Shown: positions 1-8,172 of the stretch, piece after piece
How positions within the stretch are numbered: position 1 is the first letter of the stretch
How the letters are laid out: each line of letters opens with the position of its first letter
Made by a program: the position numbers and the translations under genes
The notes under the pieces: model-generated
Told to the model about the DNA's origin: nothing
The model's input: the letters and a program-made list of their open reading frames with translations, nothing else
Database searches by the model: none
Origin: Streptomyces sp. NBC_00663
GTDB lineage: Bacteria; Actinomycetota; Actinomycetes; Streptomycetales; Streptomycetaceae
Direction of reading: 5' to 3'
Assembly: GCF_036226885.1 (NCBI RefSeq)
Contig: NZ_CP109027.1
Span: 806,001-870,000 of the forward strand
Length of the DNA stretch: 64,000 nt

Positions 1-521
1 GTGTCCGCCGAGGCCTTGATGTAGGCGCGGATCTCTTCGCGGGGATAGCCGGGGGCGAAGGCGCGCTGGATGTTGGTGGCGACGAACAGCTTGAAGGGGA
101 CGAGCGTCGAGACGCCCATCAGCAGTCCCCTGCCCCGGCTGTAGGTCATCCGGCCGATCGAGTTGACCAGCACCAGGCGCTCGACCCGTTCGGGGTGGGC
201 CAGCGTGATGGTCTGCGCGATCATGCCGCCCATCGAGTGGCCGACGAGGACACAGCGCTCGATGCCCAGATGGTCCAGGAGGGCGAGGACGTCGTTCGCC
301 AGCTCCGCGATCGTGCGCACCCCGGCGCCGCCGCTCTCGCCGTGGCCGCGCAGGTCGAGCCGTATCACCCGGCGCTTCTCGGCGAAGTGCGCGAGCTGGT
401 GGTTCCAGCGGTGCCGGTTGGCGGTCCAGCCGTGGACGAACACCAGCGGCACCCCCTCACCGTCGCGGGGGCCCTCGTCGTCGTACGTCAGCGCTGCGCC
501 GTCGACTTCGAGCTGCGGCAT
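1..521 (-). CDS. Alpha/beta hydrolase, C-terminus beyond window start
   Basis: The ATG at 521 is preceded by GGGAGG six bases away, and the frame stays open to the left edge, so the C-terminal part of the gene is missing. The translation has the alpha/beta-hydrolase oxyanion region (FVHGWTANRHRW), then DLRGHGES and the nucleophile elbow GHSMGG, whose serine is the expected nucleophile. The catalytic acid and histidine would lie in the missing part. It is a cytoplasmic serine hydrolase with unknown substrate; haloperoxidase-like or esterase-like members look like this. About 157 bases upstream are non-coding and probably hold its promoter. Confidence 0.85.
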   Translation of the reverse strand, partial: MPQLEVDGAALTYDDEGPRDGEGVPLVFVHGWTANRHRWNHQLAHFAEKRRVIRLDLRGHGESGGAGVRTIAELANDVLALLDHLGIERCVLVGHSMGGMIAQTITLAHPERVERLVLVNSIGRMTYSRGRGLLMGVSTLVPFKLFVATNIQRAFAPGYPREEIRAYIKASAD

Positions 522-678
522 GGCGGCCTCCCTGCGGTCCCGTGGGTTACTGACCGGTACGGTAGCCGCCCACGAGGCCCACGTCACCGTGCGGTGGGCC
601 ACTGCGTCGCACCCCCGGGTACGCCCATGACGAGGCACCCGGCCGGGAGATCCGTGCCGGGCGCCGCCATGGGCCGGG

Positions 679-915
679 TCAGCCGCCGTTCAGTCGCGCG
701 CGCAGGAGGCCCTTGCCGATCTCGGCACCCTTACGGCTGTCCGCCTGGGCCTTGCGGAAGAGGTCCGCGACCTCGGTGTCCTTGCCGCGTTCGGCGTCCT
801 GGATGTACGACTCCAGACGCAGCGCGTTGGCGAGGCACGCCTCGACGTACCAGATGAGGTTGTAGTCCTTGTCCGGCGTACCGGTCACGCCGCCGGTCTC
901 CGTGCTGCTGGTCAT
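679..915 (-). CDS. Small conserved actinobacterial protein, 78 aa
   Basis: The ATG at 915 is preceded by a strong ribosome-binding site (GGAGGGAG, seven bases away), which makes this a real gene despite its size. The product is acidic to amphipathic and helical, with the segment DKDYNLIWYVEACLANALRL followed by DLFRKAQADSRKGAEIGKGLL. There is no signal peptide or membrane segment. It resembles small helical proteins I recall as conserved but uncharacterised in Streptomyces; no function can be assigned. It stands alone, with non-coding stretches of 110-160 bases on each side. Confidence 0.75.
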   Translation of the reverse strand: MTSSTETGGVTGTPDKDYNLIWYVEACLANALRLESYIQDAERGKDTEVADLFRKAQADSRKGAEIGKGLLRARLNGG

Positions 916-1025
916 GGGGCTCCCTCCAGCGGTTGTCGTTCCGGGACCGGCCGGGTACCCGCTGCGCGCGGCTCAATCGTTTCCGCGCAGGGCTTCAGCC
1001 GACGTGCCACCAGGAAGCAGGTCGG

Positions 1026-1466
1026 TCAGCCGACGTCCCACAGGAAGCGGTGCGTGTGGATGCCGAAGTAGGGGAACGAGCGGACCTCGCGCACCCCTTC
1101 GACGGCCCGTACGACGTCGTTGACGAAGTCCAGCAGGTCGCGCGGCCCCGGGGCGACGACCTCGACGAACAGGTCGAAGCCGCCGGAGGTCAGCACCGAG
1201 TAGATCACCTCGGTGCGCCCGGCGAGTTCGTCGGCGACGGCACGCGGGTCGCCGTCCACGCCGATGCCGAGCAGGGCCATGGCCTGGCCACCCATCGCCA
1301 TCGGGTCGGTGACCCCGACGACCTGAACGGCCTTGGCGTCCAGGAGGCGTTGCAGGCGCTGCCGGGCGGCGGAGGCCGAGAGGCCGACCTTGGGGCCGAG
1401 GTCGGCGTAGGCGATACGGCCGTCGGCCTGTAGTTCGCGCAGGATGGCCCGGTCGATCTCGTCCAT
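1026..1466 (-). CDS. Lrp/AsnC family transcriptional regulator
   Basis: The 146-residue product has the N-terminal winged helix typical of the family (MDEIDRAILRELQADGR, then LSASAARQRLQRLLDAKAV) and a C-terminal RAM/effector domain. Family members are multimers that respond to amino acids. The start chosen is the ATG at 1466 because it begins exactly at the usual family start; an upstream ATG at 1529 would lie inside the preceding gene. The gene starts only four bases after the aminotransferase stop codon, so the two are surely co-transcribed. The regulator probably senses a substrate or product of that enzyme; this is inferred from position only. Confidence 0.9.
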   Translation of the reverse strand: MDEIDRAILRELQADGRIAYADLGPKVGLSASAARQRLQRLLDAKAVQVVGVTDPMAMGGQAMALLGIGVDGDPRAVADELAGRTEVIYSVLTSGGFDLFVEVVAPGPRDLLDFVNDVVRAVEGVREVRSFPYFGIHTHRFLWDVG

Positions 1467-1470
1467 GCGC

Positions 1471-2820
1471 TCAGCCCGCCAGTTCGGTGAGGGCGGCGGC
1501 GAAGACCTCGGTGTGGGTGTCGACGTCACCTTCGGTGGTGTCCGGGCACATGAGCGCCATGTTGTGGAAGGGGGTCAGCAGGATGCCCCGGTTGGCGAGG
1601 TAGAGGTGGAGGAGGTCCTCCAGCTCCTCGTCCGCGGCCGCCGCGGACTCGGTGCCGGTGCGGGGCGCGGGCGAGGCGAAGCGGTACTCGGTGCGGGCGC
1701 CGAGCCTGCTCACCGACCAGGGCAGCGCGTGGGCGTCGATGCCCTGGCGGACGCCCGCCTCGAAGCGTTCGGACAGCTTGGCCATGCGGGCGAACGCGTC
1801 ATCGGTGAGGACGTGTTCGAGAGTGGCGCGCATCGCGGCGACCGAGAGCGCGTTTCCGGCCAGGGTGCCGCCGACGCCGCCCATGTCGACGAGGTCGAGG
1901 TCGGCACGGCCGAGCAGCCGGTCGGCGAGTTCGGCGGACAGTCCGTACGCCCCGGCCGGGATGCCGCCGCCGATCGCCTTGCCGACGGTGAGGAGGTCGG
2001 GTTCCAGGTCCCAGGCGGCCGTGCAGCCGCCGGGTCCGGCGGAGAGGGTGTGCGTCTCGTCGTTGATGAGCAGGGTGCCGTGCCGTCGGGTCAACTCCCT
2101 GACGCCCGCGAGGTATCCGGGCTCCGGCAGCACGATGCCGATGTTGGTGAGGGCGGGTTCCATGAGGACGGCGGCCACGTCACCGTGGGCCAGCTCGCGC
2201 TCCAGCTGCTCCAGGTCGTTGAACTCGGCGACCCGGCTGGTGAGGGTGACGTCGCAGGGGGCGCCCACGTTGCCGGGTCGGGCCATGCCCTCGCCGTCCG
2301 GACCGACGACGATGAGGGACTCGTCGACACTGCCGTGGTAGCTGTAGCTGTTCACGAGGATCTTCGGGCGGCCGGTGACGGCCCGGGCCAGCCGGATCGC
2401 CCACCGGTTGGCGTCGGTCGCGGTCAGCGAGAAGCTCCAGCGGGCGAGTCCGAAGCGCCGGGTCAGCTCCGCGCCGACCCACTCGGCGTCCTCGGTGGGC
2501 AGCATCGCGGTCGCCCCGCCGAGTTCGGCGAACCGCCGCTGGACCGCCTCGGCGACCGGCGCGGGCGAGTGTCCGGCCATGGCGCCGGTGTCACCGAGGC
2601 AGAAGTCGAGGTACTCGTGGCCGTCGATGTCGGTGACCCGGGCACCGCGGGCGCTGTCGAGGTAGCGCGGGAAGGGGCCGGCCGTCTTGTTCATCCAGGT
2701 CATCGGGACCCGTCCGAAGAGATGGTCGGCGCGCGCGTAGGCGTCCCGGGAGCGCGGGCAGCGCCGCTCGGCCTCCGCCCGCTCGCGGGCCAGCAGATAG
2801 GGAAGGCGGGTGCGGTCCAT
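1471..2820 (-). CDS. Class III PLP-dependent aminotransferase (glutamate-1-semialdehyde mutase-like)
   Basis: This 449-residue fold-type I aminotransferase resembles glutamate-1-semialdehyde 2,1-aminomutase. The PLP-binding lysine is about K281 in LLTVGKAIGGGIPAGAYG, and the aspartate of NDETHTLSAG precedes it. The ATG at 2820 is preferred over an upstream TTG at 2853 because family similarity begins with MDRTRLPYL; GGGG lies about eight bases upstream. It is unlikely to be the housekeeping HemL. The downstream Lrp gene four bases away, and the absence of haem genes nearby, suggest an amino-acid or amino-alcohol aminotransferase or mutase. The true substrate is unknown. Confidence 0.85.
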   Translation of the reverse strand: MDRTRLPYLLARERAEAERRCPRSRDAYARADHLFGRVPMTWMNKTAGPFPRYLDSARGARVTDIDGHEYLDFCLGDTGAMAGHSPAPVAEAVQRRFAELGGATAMLPTEDAEWVGAELTRRFGLARWSFSLTATDANRWAIRLARAVTGRPKILVNSYSYHGSVDESLIVVGPDGEGMARPGNVGAPCDVTLTSRVAEFNDLEQLERELAHGDVAAVLMEPALTNIGIVLPEPGYLAGVRELTRRHGTLLINDETHTLSAGPGGCTAAWDLEPDLLTVGKAIGGGIPAGAYGLSAELADRLLGRADLDLVDMGGVGGTLAGNALSVAAMRATLEHVLTDDAFARMAKLSERFEAGVRQGIDAHALPWSVSRLGARTEYRFASPAPRTGTESAAAADEELEDLLHLYLANRGILLTPFHNMALMCPDTTEGDVDTHTEVFAAALTELAG

Positions 2821-3165
2821 GGATACCCCGAGCCGTGAGAGCCGACTGATCAACGGCAGCGTACGGCTGAAAACGCACTGATCTCAAGCCATGAGAACTG
2901 ATTCGATTGCCGCCGCGATCGATTCGAGCGTCATCGACCGGACCAGCCGGGAGAGCACGCGTGACCCGTCACCGGCCGCATCGCCCAGGCTCTGAAACGG
3001 GAACAGGGGCCCGACCGGTCCCCCGTTCCGGTCGTGCCCCTGCGGCCCGATGAACTTACGTGAATGACAGAGCGGTTGTGAATCGCGTTCATGCCAGATG
3101 CGGCGTCACGGGCACTCACCTGTGCACAGATGCGTCCGAATAGCGCGCTTTCGCACAGCGAACGG
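2821..3165. other. 345-base non-coding interval
   Basis: No gene is supported here. Frames that stay open through it have no plausible start or family pattern. The interval separates the end of the PucR-type gene from the start of the aminotransferase gene, both on the minus strand. It contains a stem-loop at 3000-3029 and, nearer 2821-2900, presumably the aminotransferase promoter. I found no clear -35/-10 pair. Confidence 0.6.
3000..3029 (-). terminator. Stem-loop, candidate terminator of the PucR-type gene
   Basis: GGAACAGGGG (3000-3009) pairs with CCCCCGTTCC (3020-3029) over ten positions with a single A/C mismatch, enclosing a ten-base loop. On the minus strand it lies about 140 bases after the PucR-type stop codon and is followed by GTTTC, a weak U-tract. 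Streptomyces terminators often lack long U-runs. The distance from the stop codon lowers confidence. Confidence 0.35.
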
Positions 3166-4650
3166 CTACCCGGCCAGCAGCGGTTGCCGGACGTCCCCGG
3201 TGGCGAGATGGGCGAGGACGACCTCGTACAGATCGCTGCCGCCCGCGAGGAGTTGGCGTTCCAGGACGGGTTCCGCGCTGCGGACGTGCTCTCGCACGGT
3301 CTGCGCGTGTACGCCCAAGGCCTGTGCGGTGCGTTCGGAGTTGCCGCCGGCGGCGATCCAGGTGCGCAGGGTGCGGCGCAGATCGCGGGCGTCCGGGGCG
3401 AGGCGGCCGACGAGGTCCTGCCCCCAGGTGCGCAGCGCGGGCCCTGACAGTACGTCACCGAGCCCGACGGGCGCCTCGGGCTCGGCCTCGGGGGCGGCGG
3501 GCACCGACTCCATCCCCACCTGGGTGTTCAGCGCCAGGTGGACCACGGCCCGGGCGGTGAGGTCGGTGAAGGACACGCCGAGCAGCCCTTCGACGCGTTC
3601 CATCCGGGCGCGCACGGTGTTGCGGCTGACGCCGAGGACCTTGGCCGCGTTCACCGCGGTGAACTCAAGACCGAGCCGGGTGGTGGCGAGGAGCTCGGCC
3701 CGGGTGTGGTGGGCCAGCGCGTCGAGGGGGCGCAGCAGTTGGGCCGTCCAGCTGTGCAGGAGGGCTGGGTCCATCAGACGTTCGGGGTGGGTGCGTTCCG
3801 CGTAGACCGCCGCGTTGTCCGGCCGGAAGTGGGCGACCGCGAGGGCGCTGACGGCCTGTCCGTAGGCGGTGGCGGTACGGGCGAGGCTCTGCCGGGCGCT
3901 GCCGCCGAGGAAGGTGCCGGGACGTCGTTGGATCACCGCCCGCAGCTCACGGGCCGTGGTGTCGCCGGGGGTGACGACGATGACGTGCTGGTCCATCGCC
4001 GGACAGCGCACGACCAGGGCCTGTTCGGCGGTGGCGTCCAGGCAGTCCGCCAGCAGGCGGTCCCGGTCCTCGGCGGCGCTCTCGACGACGTAGACGCACG
4101 CCGAGTCCGTGTCGAGCAGCCCCGGCCACAGGCCCGCGGCGACGCGGCGGGCCGAGACGATGTCCTCGACCATCAGCAACTGGAGGATCGCCAGCCGCAG
4201 ATCGGACGTGGCCCGTTGCAGACGGTGCCCCGCGGCCGTCGACTCACGGGCCCTGAGCAGGAGTTCGACGACCTGGGCGGTGTGCGTCACCATGTCGGAG
4301 GCCCGCCGGTCGAACGGGGCGTCACGGGAGACCGCCAGTACGCCCGCCGCGGCCGAGTGCGGCTGCGCCACCCGGACCAGGCGCTGGTGCCGCCCCTCAC
4401 CCTCCCAGGCGGCGGACGCGATCCGGCCCGTGACGAGGTCCTCGACCAGGACCTCGTCCAGCGGAATGCGGGTACCCGCGACGAGGGTTCCCGTGTCGTC
4501 CTGGAGTACGGCCGTTCCCCGGACGCCGTCCGCGAGCCAGGCCACGACACGGCGGACGTCCCGTCCTGTCGGCCGCAGATGTTCCAGCAGTTCCTGCGCC
4601 CACGTCACCTCGGCGCCCGTCGTCCGCGCACCGTCCTCGCTGCCCGCCAC
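3166..4650 (-). CDS. PucR-family regulator with C-terminal helix-turn-helix
   Basis: The 494-residue product has an N-terminal sensory region and the C-terminal PucR-type helix-turn-helix at about 318-360 (LEFTAVNAAKVLGVSRNTVR). A second related helix-turn-helix follows at about 425-470 (GNSERTAQALGVHAQTVREH). The GTG at 4650 is chosen because GAGGAG lies nine bases upstream; an in-frame ATG at 4731 would add 27 residues with no ribosome-binding site. PucR-type regulators usually activate catabolic genes in response to small molecules. The divergent neighbour (YciO/Sua5) gives no hint of a target. Two tandem DNA-binding units are less usual for the family. Confidence 0.82.
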   Translation of the reverse strand: MAGSEDGARTTGAEVTWAQELLEHLRPTGRDVRRVVAWLADGVRGTAVLQDDTGTLVAGTRIPLDEVLVEDLVTGRIASAAWEGEGRHQRLVRVAQPHSAAAGVLAVSRDAPFDRRASDMVTHTAQVVELLLRARESTAAGHRLQRATSDLRLAILQLLMVEDIVSARRVAAGLWPGLLDTDSACVYVVESAAEDRDRLLADCLDATAEQALVVRCPAMDQHVIVVTPGDTTARELRAVIQRRPGTFLGGSARQSLARTATAYGQAVSALAVAHFRPDNAAVYAERTHPERLMDPALLHSWTAQLLRPLDALAHHTRAELLATTRLGLEFTAVNAAKVLGVSRNTVRARMERVEGLLGVSFTDLTARAVVHLALNTQVGMESVPAAPEAEPEAPVGLGDVLSGPALRTWGQDLVGRLAPDARDLRRTLRTWIAAGGNSERTAQALGVHAQTVREHVRSAEPVLERQLLAGGSDLYEVVLAHLATGDVRQPLLAG

Positions 4651-4814
4651 GTCACCCTTCTCCTCGTCCCTCGCGTCGACCTCGCCCTGCCGGTACAGGT
4701 GCCGGGACGTTACCTCACCCCGTCGATCCATGGCCCTACGGTGAACCGGTGGCCTTGGGCCTCCCCTCCCCCGTCCTGCGCGGCCGACACCCTCGTACGG
4801 CATAAGCTCGACGG

Positions 4815-5435
4815 ATGGCGAAGTACTTCGACGTGCACCCCGACAACCCCCAGCCGCGCACCGTCTCCCAGGTCGCGGACAGCATCCGGGCCGGGGCACT
4901 CATCGCGTATCCGACGGACTCCTGCTACGCGCTCGGCTGCAAGCTGGGCAGCCGGGAAGGCATCGAGCGGATCCGCGCGATCCGCCGGCTGGACGACCGG
5001 CACCACTTCACCCTGGTGTGCCAGGACTTCGCGCAGCTGGGTCAGTTCGTCCGGGTCGACAACGACGTCTTCCGTGCGGTGAAGGCCTCGACGCCGGGCA
5101 GTTACACGTTCATTTTGCCGGCGACCAGGGAGGTGCCGCGTATGTTGCAGCACCCCAAGAAGAAGACGGTCGGCGTCCGTATCCCCGACCATGTCGTCAC
5201 CCAGGCCCTGCTGGCCGAGCTCGGTGAGCCGCTGCTCTCCAGCACCCTGCTCCTGCCCGACGAGGACGAGCCGATGACCCAGGGGTGGGAGATCAAGGAC
5301 CGTCTCGACCACGTCCTGGACGCGGTGCTCGACTCCGGCGAGTGCGGCACCGAGCCGACGACGGTCATCGACTTCTCCGGCGGCGAGGCGGAGATCGTAC
5401 GGCGGGGAGCGGGCGACACCTCACGGTTCGAGTGA
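4815..5435 (+). CDS. YciO/Sua5/TsaC family protein (L-threonylcarbamoyladenylate synthase fold)
   Basis: The 206-residue product has the YrdC/Sua5 fold, with IAYPTDSCYALGC near the N-terminus, the lysine/arginine-rich nucleotide and carbamate pocket (KKKTVGVRIPDH) and SSTLLLP. Its length equals that of E. coli YciO rather than the longer Sua5 proteins. Sua5/TsaC enzymes make threonylcarbamoyl-AMP for tRNA t6A37. YciO-type members are paralogues whose role in t6A is doubtful, so the housekeeping function should not be assumed. The gene stands alone, divergent from the PucR-type gene. Confidence 0.85.
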   Translation: MAKYFDVHPDNPQPRTVSQVADSIRAGALIAYPTDSCYALGCKLGSREGIERIRAIRRLDDRHHFTLVCQDFAQLGQFVRVDNDVFRAVKASTPGSYTFILPATREVPRMLQHPKKKTVGVRIPDHVVTQALLAELGEPLLSSTLLLPDEDEPMTQGWEIKDRLDHVLDAVLDSGECGTEPTTVIDFSGGEAEIVRRGAGDTSRFE

Positions 5436-5444
5436 GCGGATCCC

Positions 5445-5459
5445 GGGCCCAGGGGGCCC
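5445..5459 (+). terminator. Short GC hairpin after the YciO gene
   Basis: GGGCCC at 5445-5450 and 5454-5459 can form a six-pair stem with a three-base loop ten bases after the stop codon. No U-tract follows, so this is only a candidate terminator. Confidence 0.35.
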
Positions 5460-5556
5460 TCGCACCGCAGTTGCATGGTGCGTGAAACGATATTCGCGGC
5501 CCGACCCCGCCGGGCCGGCGAGCTGCTCGCCGTCATATGCACAGAGAGGCACCCCC

Positions 5557-6312
5557 ATGACCTCGGTACAGGGCACCCCCGTCGACATCACCACCGCGGA
5601 CGGCGTCGCCGACGCCTATCTGGCCCGTCCCGACGACGGGCTCCCCCACCCCGGCGTCCTGCTCTACCAGGACGCCTTCGGCCTGCGCCCCCATCTGCGG
5701 TCCATGGCCGACCGGCTCGCCGGGGAGGGGTACACGGTGCTGGTGCCCAACGTCTTCTACCGGCACGGCCGTTCGCCGGTCTTCGACCTGCCGGAGTTCA
5801 TCGACACCGACGCGCGGCCCGACCTGTGGAACGCGATCGGTCCGGTCATGCAGTCGCTCACCCCCGACCTCGCGATGCGTGACGCCGGCGCCTATCTGGC
5901 CCTTCTGGCGGAGAGCCCGTTCGTGGCCGAGGGACCGGTGGCGCTGACCGGCTACTGCATGGGCGCGCGGCTCGCCCTCCTGACGGCGGGCACCTACCCG
6001 GACCGGGTGGCGGCCGCGGCCGGTTTCCACGGTGGCCGTCTCGCCACCGACGCCCCGGACAGTCCGCACCGGGTGGCCGAACACATCACCGCCGAGGTGT
6101 ACTTCGGACACGCCGACGAGGACCCCTCGATGCCGCCGGAGCAGATCCGGCTCCTGGAGGACACGCTGACCGAGGCGGGCGTACGGCACCGCAGCGAGGT
6201 CTACCCGGGCGCGCACCACGGGTACACGCAGGCCGACACGTCGGCGTATCACCACGAGGCGACGGAGCGGCACTGGGCGGCGCTGCTGGATCTGCTGAAG
6301 CGGACGTTCTGA
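5557..6312 (+). CDS. Dienelactone hydrolase family protein
   Basis: The 251-residue alpha/beta hydrolase is of the dienelactone hydrolase type. It has the cysteine nucleophile elbow GYCMGAR, an acidic residue in FGHADEDPSMP and the catalytic histidine in GAHHGYTQ. The ATG at 5557 follows GAGAGGC by about nine bases. No signal peptide is present, so it is cytoplasmic. Family members hydrolyse dienelactone in aromatic catabolism, but many Streptomyces copies, like this one, are not next to ring-cleavage genes, so the substrate is open. Confidence 0.9.
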   Translation: MTSVQGTPVDITTADGVADAYLARPDDGLPHPGVLLYQDAFGLRPHLRSMADRLAGEGYTVLVPNVFYRHGRSPVFDLPEFIDTDARPDLWNAIGPVMQSLTPDLAMRDAGAYLALLAESPFVAEGPVALTGYCMGARLALLTAGTYPDRVAAAAGFHGGRLATDAPDSPHRVAEHITAEVYFGHADEDPSMPPEQIRLLEDTLTEAGVRHRSEVYPGAHHGYTQADTSAYHHEATERHWAALLDLLKRTF

Positions 6313-6383
6313 GCGAAGCGGACCCGGGGTGGCGCACGCGGACACCGTGAGCGCCGCCCCGCGGGTGCATTCGGTCGACTTCA

Positions 6384-6412
6384 TTGACATGCCCGCGTCG
6401 CAGCGCGAATCT
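6384..6412 (+). promoter_or_regulatory. Candidate promoter of the GH64 gene
   Basis: TTGACA (6384-6389) is separated by 17 bases from GAATCT (6407-6412), a plausible vegetative-type -35/-10 pair. The predicted start would fall inside or next to the palindrome at 6412-6425, a layout that fits repression by a LacI-family protein. The -10 match is only moderate. Confidence 0.45.
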
Positions 6413-6425
6413 GAGAGCGCTCTCA
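6412..6425 (+). promoter_or_regulatory. LacI/CebR-type operator upstream of GH64
   Basis: TGAGAGCGCTCTCA is a perfect 14-bp palindrome with a central CG. It differs at two symmetric positions from the CebR operator TGGGAGCGCTCCCA as I recall it from Streptomyces. It sits 53 bases before the GH64 start codon and overlaps the likely -10 box. It probably binds a LacI-family sugar-responsive repressor encoded elsewhere; no LacI gene adjoins it. Confidence 0.7.
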
Positions 6426-6478
6426 AAGCAGGTACGGACCAATCCCGTACCTCTCCCATCCCCCCACGGAGGTGGAGC

Positions 6479-7711
6479 GTGCTCGGATCCGGACAGCTCG
6501 GACGGCCTGGACCGCCCGGACGGCTGAGGCATCGACTCCTGGCCGCGGCTGGCGCGGCCACCCTGCTCGGCGCCCTGCTCACCCTCGGCGCACCGTCGAC
6601 CGCGAACGCGGCGGTGCCCGCCACGATCCCTCTCAAGGTGACGAACAACTCGGGCCGCGGCGACCCGGTGTACGTCTACAACCTCGGCACCAACCTGGCG
6701 ACGGGCCAGCAGGGTTGGGCCGACGCGGCCGGCACGTTCCACGCCTGGCCGGCGGGCGGCAACCCACCGACCCCCGCGCCGGACGCGTCGATCACCGGCC
6801 CGGCGGCAGGTCAGTCGAAGACGATCCGCCTCCCCAAGTTCTCCGGCCGCGTCTACTTCTCGTACGGCAAGAAGCTCGACTTCCGGCTGACCACCGGCGG
6901 TCTGGTGCAGCCGGCGGTGCAGAACCCGAGCGATCCGAACCGCGACATCCTCTTCAACTGGTCGGAGTACACGCTCAACGACTCGGGTCTGTGGCTCAAC
7001 AGCACCCAGGTGGACATGTTCTCCGCGCCCTACGCGGTCGGCGTCCAGCGCGCCGACGGCAGCACGGTCAGCACGGGACACCTCAAGTCCGGTGGCTACA
7101 ACGCCGTCTTCAACGCGCTGCGCGCACAGTCGGGCGGCTGGGGCGGCCTGGTCCAGACCCGCGCCGACGGCACGGTCCTGCGCGCGCTGTCCCCCGCGTA
7201 CGGCCTGGAGACCGGAGCCCTGCCCGCCACCGTCCTGGACGACTACATCAACCGGGTCTGGCAGAAGTACGCCACGTCGACCCTCACGGTGACCCCGTTC
7301 GCCGACCAGCCGAACACGAAGTACTACGGCCGGGTCTCCGGCGGCGTCATGAACTTCACCAACTCCTCCGGCGCGGTGGTGACGACGTTCCAGAAGCCGG
7401 ACGCGAGCAGCGTCTTCGGCTGCCACAAACTCCTCGACGCCCCCAACGACGCCGTCCGCGGCCCGATCTCCCGCACCCTGTGCGCCGGCTTCAACCGCTC
7501 GACCCTGCTCACCAACCCCAACCAGCCGGACACCTCCGCGGCGGCCTTCTACCAGGACCCGGTGACCAACCACTACGCCCGCGTCATCCACGACCGCATG
7601 GCCGACGGCAAGGCCTACGCCTTCGCCTTCGACGACGTGGGCCAACACGAGTCCCTGGTCCACGACGGCAACCCGCTCCAGGCGTATCTGACTCTCGACC
7701 CGCTGAGCTGA
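6479..7711 (+). CDS. Secreted GH64 endo-1,3-beta-glucanase (laminaripentaose-producing type)
   Basis: The GTG at 6479 follows GGAGG by six bases and gives a 410-residue precursor with a Sec signal (RHRLLAAAGAATLLGALLTL, probable cleavage after ANA-A). The mature part has the thaumatin-like GH64 fold. E163 in NWSEYT and D179 in QVDMFS are 16 residues apart, the same spacing as the catalytic Glu154/Asp170 I recall for the Streptomyces matensis enzyme. It cuts beta-1,3-glucan (laminarin, fungal wall) outside the cell. No carbohydrate-binding module is attached. A LacI-type operator lies upstream, suggesting control by sugar availability. Confidence 0.93.
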   Translation: MLGSGQLGRPGPPGRLRHRLLAAAGAATLLGALLTLGAPSTANAAVPATIPLKVTNNSGRGDPVYVYNLGTNLATGQQGWADAAGTFHAWPAGGNPPTPAPDASITGPAAGQSKTIRLPKFSGRVYFSYGKKLDFRLTTGGLVQPAVQNPSDPNRDILFNWSEYTLNDSGLWLNSTQVDMFSAPYAVGVQRADGSTVSTGHLKSGGYNAVFNALRAQSGGWGGLVQTRADGTVLRALSPAYGLETGALPATVLDDYINRVWQKYATSTLTVTPFADQPNTKYYGRVSGGVMNFTNSSGAVVTTFQKPDASSVFGCHKLLDAPNDAVRGPISRTLCAGFNRSTLLTNPNQPDTSAAAFYQDPVTNHYARVIHDRMADGKAYAFAFDDVGQHESLVHDGNPLQAYLTLDPLS

Positions 7712-7820
7712 GCAACCCGGCCGCCACCCTCGACCCCCGTCCCCGTCCTGTCCGACCGGGCACCAACTCGGCCCATTTGCACTAAAGTTTCCCCGTCGCA
7801 TCGGGGGATGGGGGTCACCA

Positions 7821-8159
7821 ATGGACATGTCCGGCGCCGTACCCGGCGAGCCGACACTGCCCTTCTGGGTTTCGTACGACGAGGAGTCCGACCCTGACGG
7901 CGAGGACTCGATGGGACTCTTCGGCAACCGTCAGGAGGCTGTGCTGCGCGGCGTGCCACTGGGGGTGCTGCGCAAGAACCTCGCCGACGCCGTCGACGCC
8001 CTTCAGGACCTCTTCGCCGAGGTCGCGGCACGGGGCGGACCGCTTCCGCTGCGCGAGGCCCAGCTGTCCGTGCAGGTGACGGCGGCCGGCGGAGTGCAGT
8101 TCGTGGGCAGCGCGCAGGTGCAGAGCAGTCGCGGCATCGTCCTCGTCTTCCGGCAGTGA
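7821..8159 (+). CDS. Small Pepco-like (peptidase co-occurring) protein, 112 aa
   Basis: The product is a soluble 112-residue protein with the pattern LPFWVSYDEE, then VPLGVLRKNLADAVDALQDLF, REAQLSVQVTAAGGVQFVGS and a terminal GIVLVFRQ. This resembles the small effector-associated family I recall as Pepco, found next to caspase- or trypsin-like genes in predicted NTP-dependent conflict systems. It ends 13 bases before the caspase-like gene, so the two are almost certainly one operon. A TAAAGT hexamer at 7783 could be the -10 box. It may be a regulator or adaptor of the peptidase; this rests on family and position only. Confidence 0.7.
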   Translation: MDMSGAVPGEPTLPFWVSYDEESDPDGEDSMGLFGNRQEAVLRGVPLGVLRKNLADAVDALQDLFAEVAARGGPLPLREAQLSVQVTAAGGVQFVGSAQVQSSRGIVLVFRQ

Positions 8160-8172
8160 CCGGGCGTCGGTC

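Noticed and set aside
2931..3458. Possible minus-strand gene covering the end of the PucR-type gene
   Set aside because: It overlaps the second helix-turn-helix of the PucR-type protein in another frame; no family similarity and no ribosome-binding site.
6086..7927. Minus-strand frame of 613 codons opposite the GH64 gene
   Set aside because: The sense strand has a signal peptide and catalytic residues with correct spacing; the antisense text has no domain.
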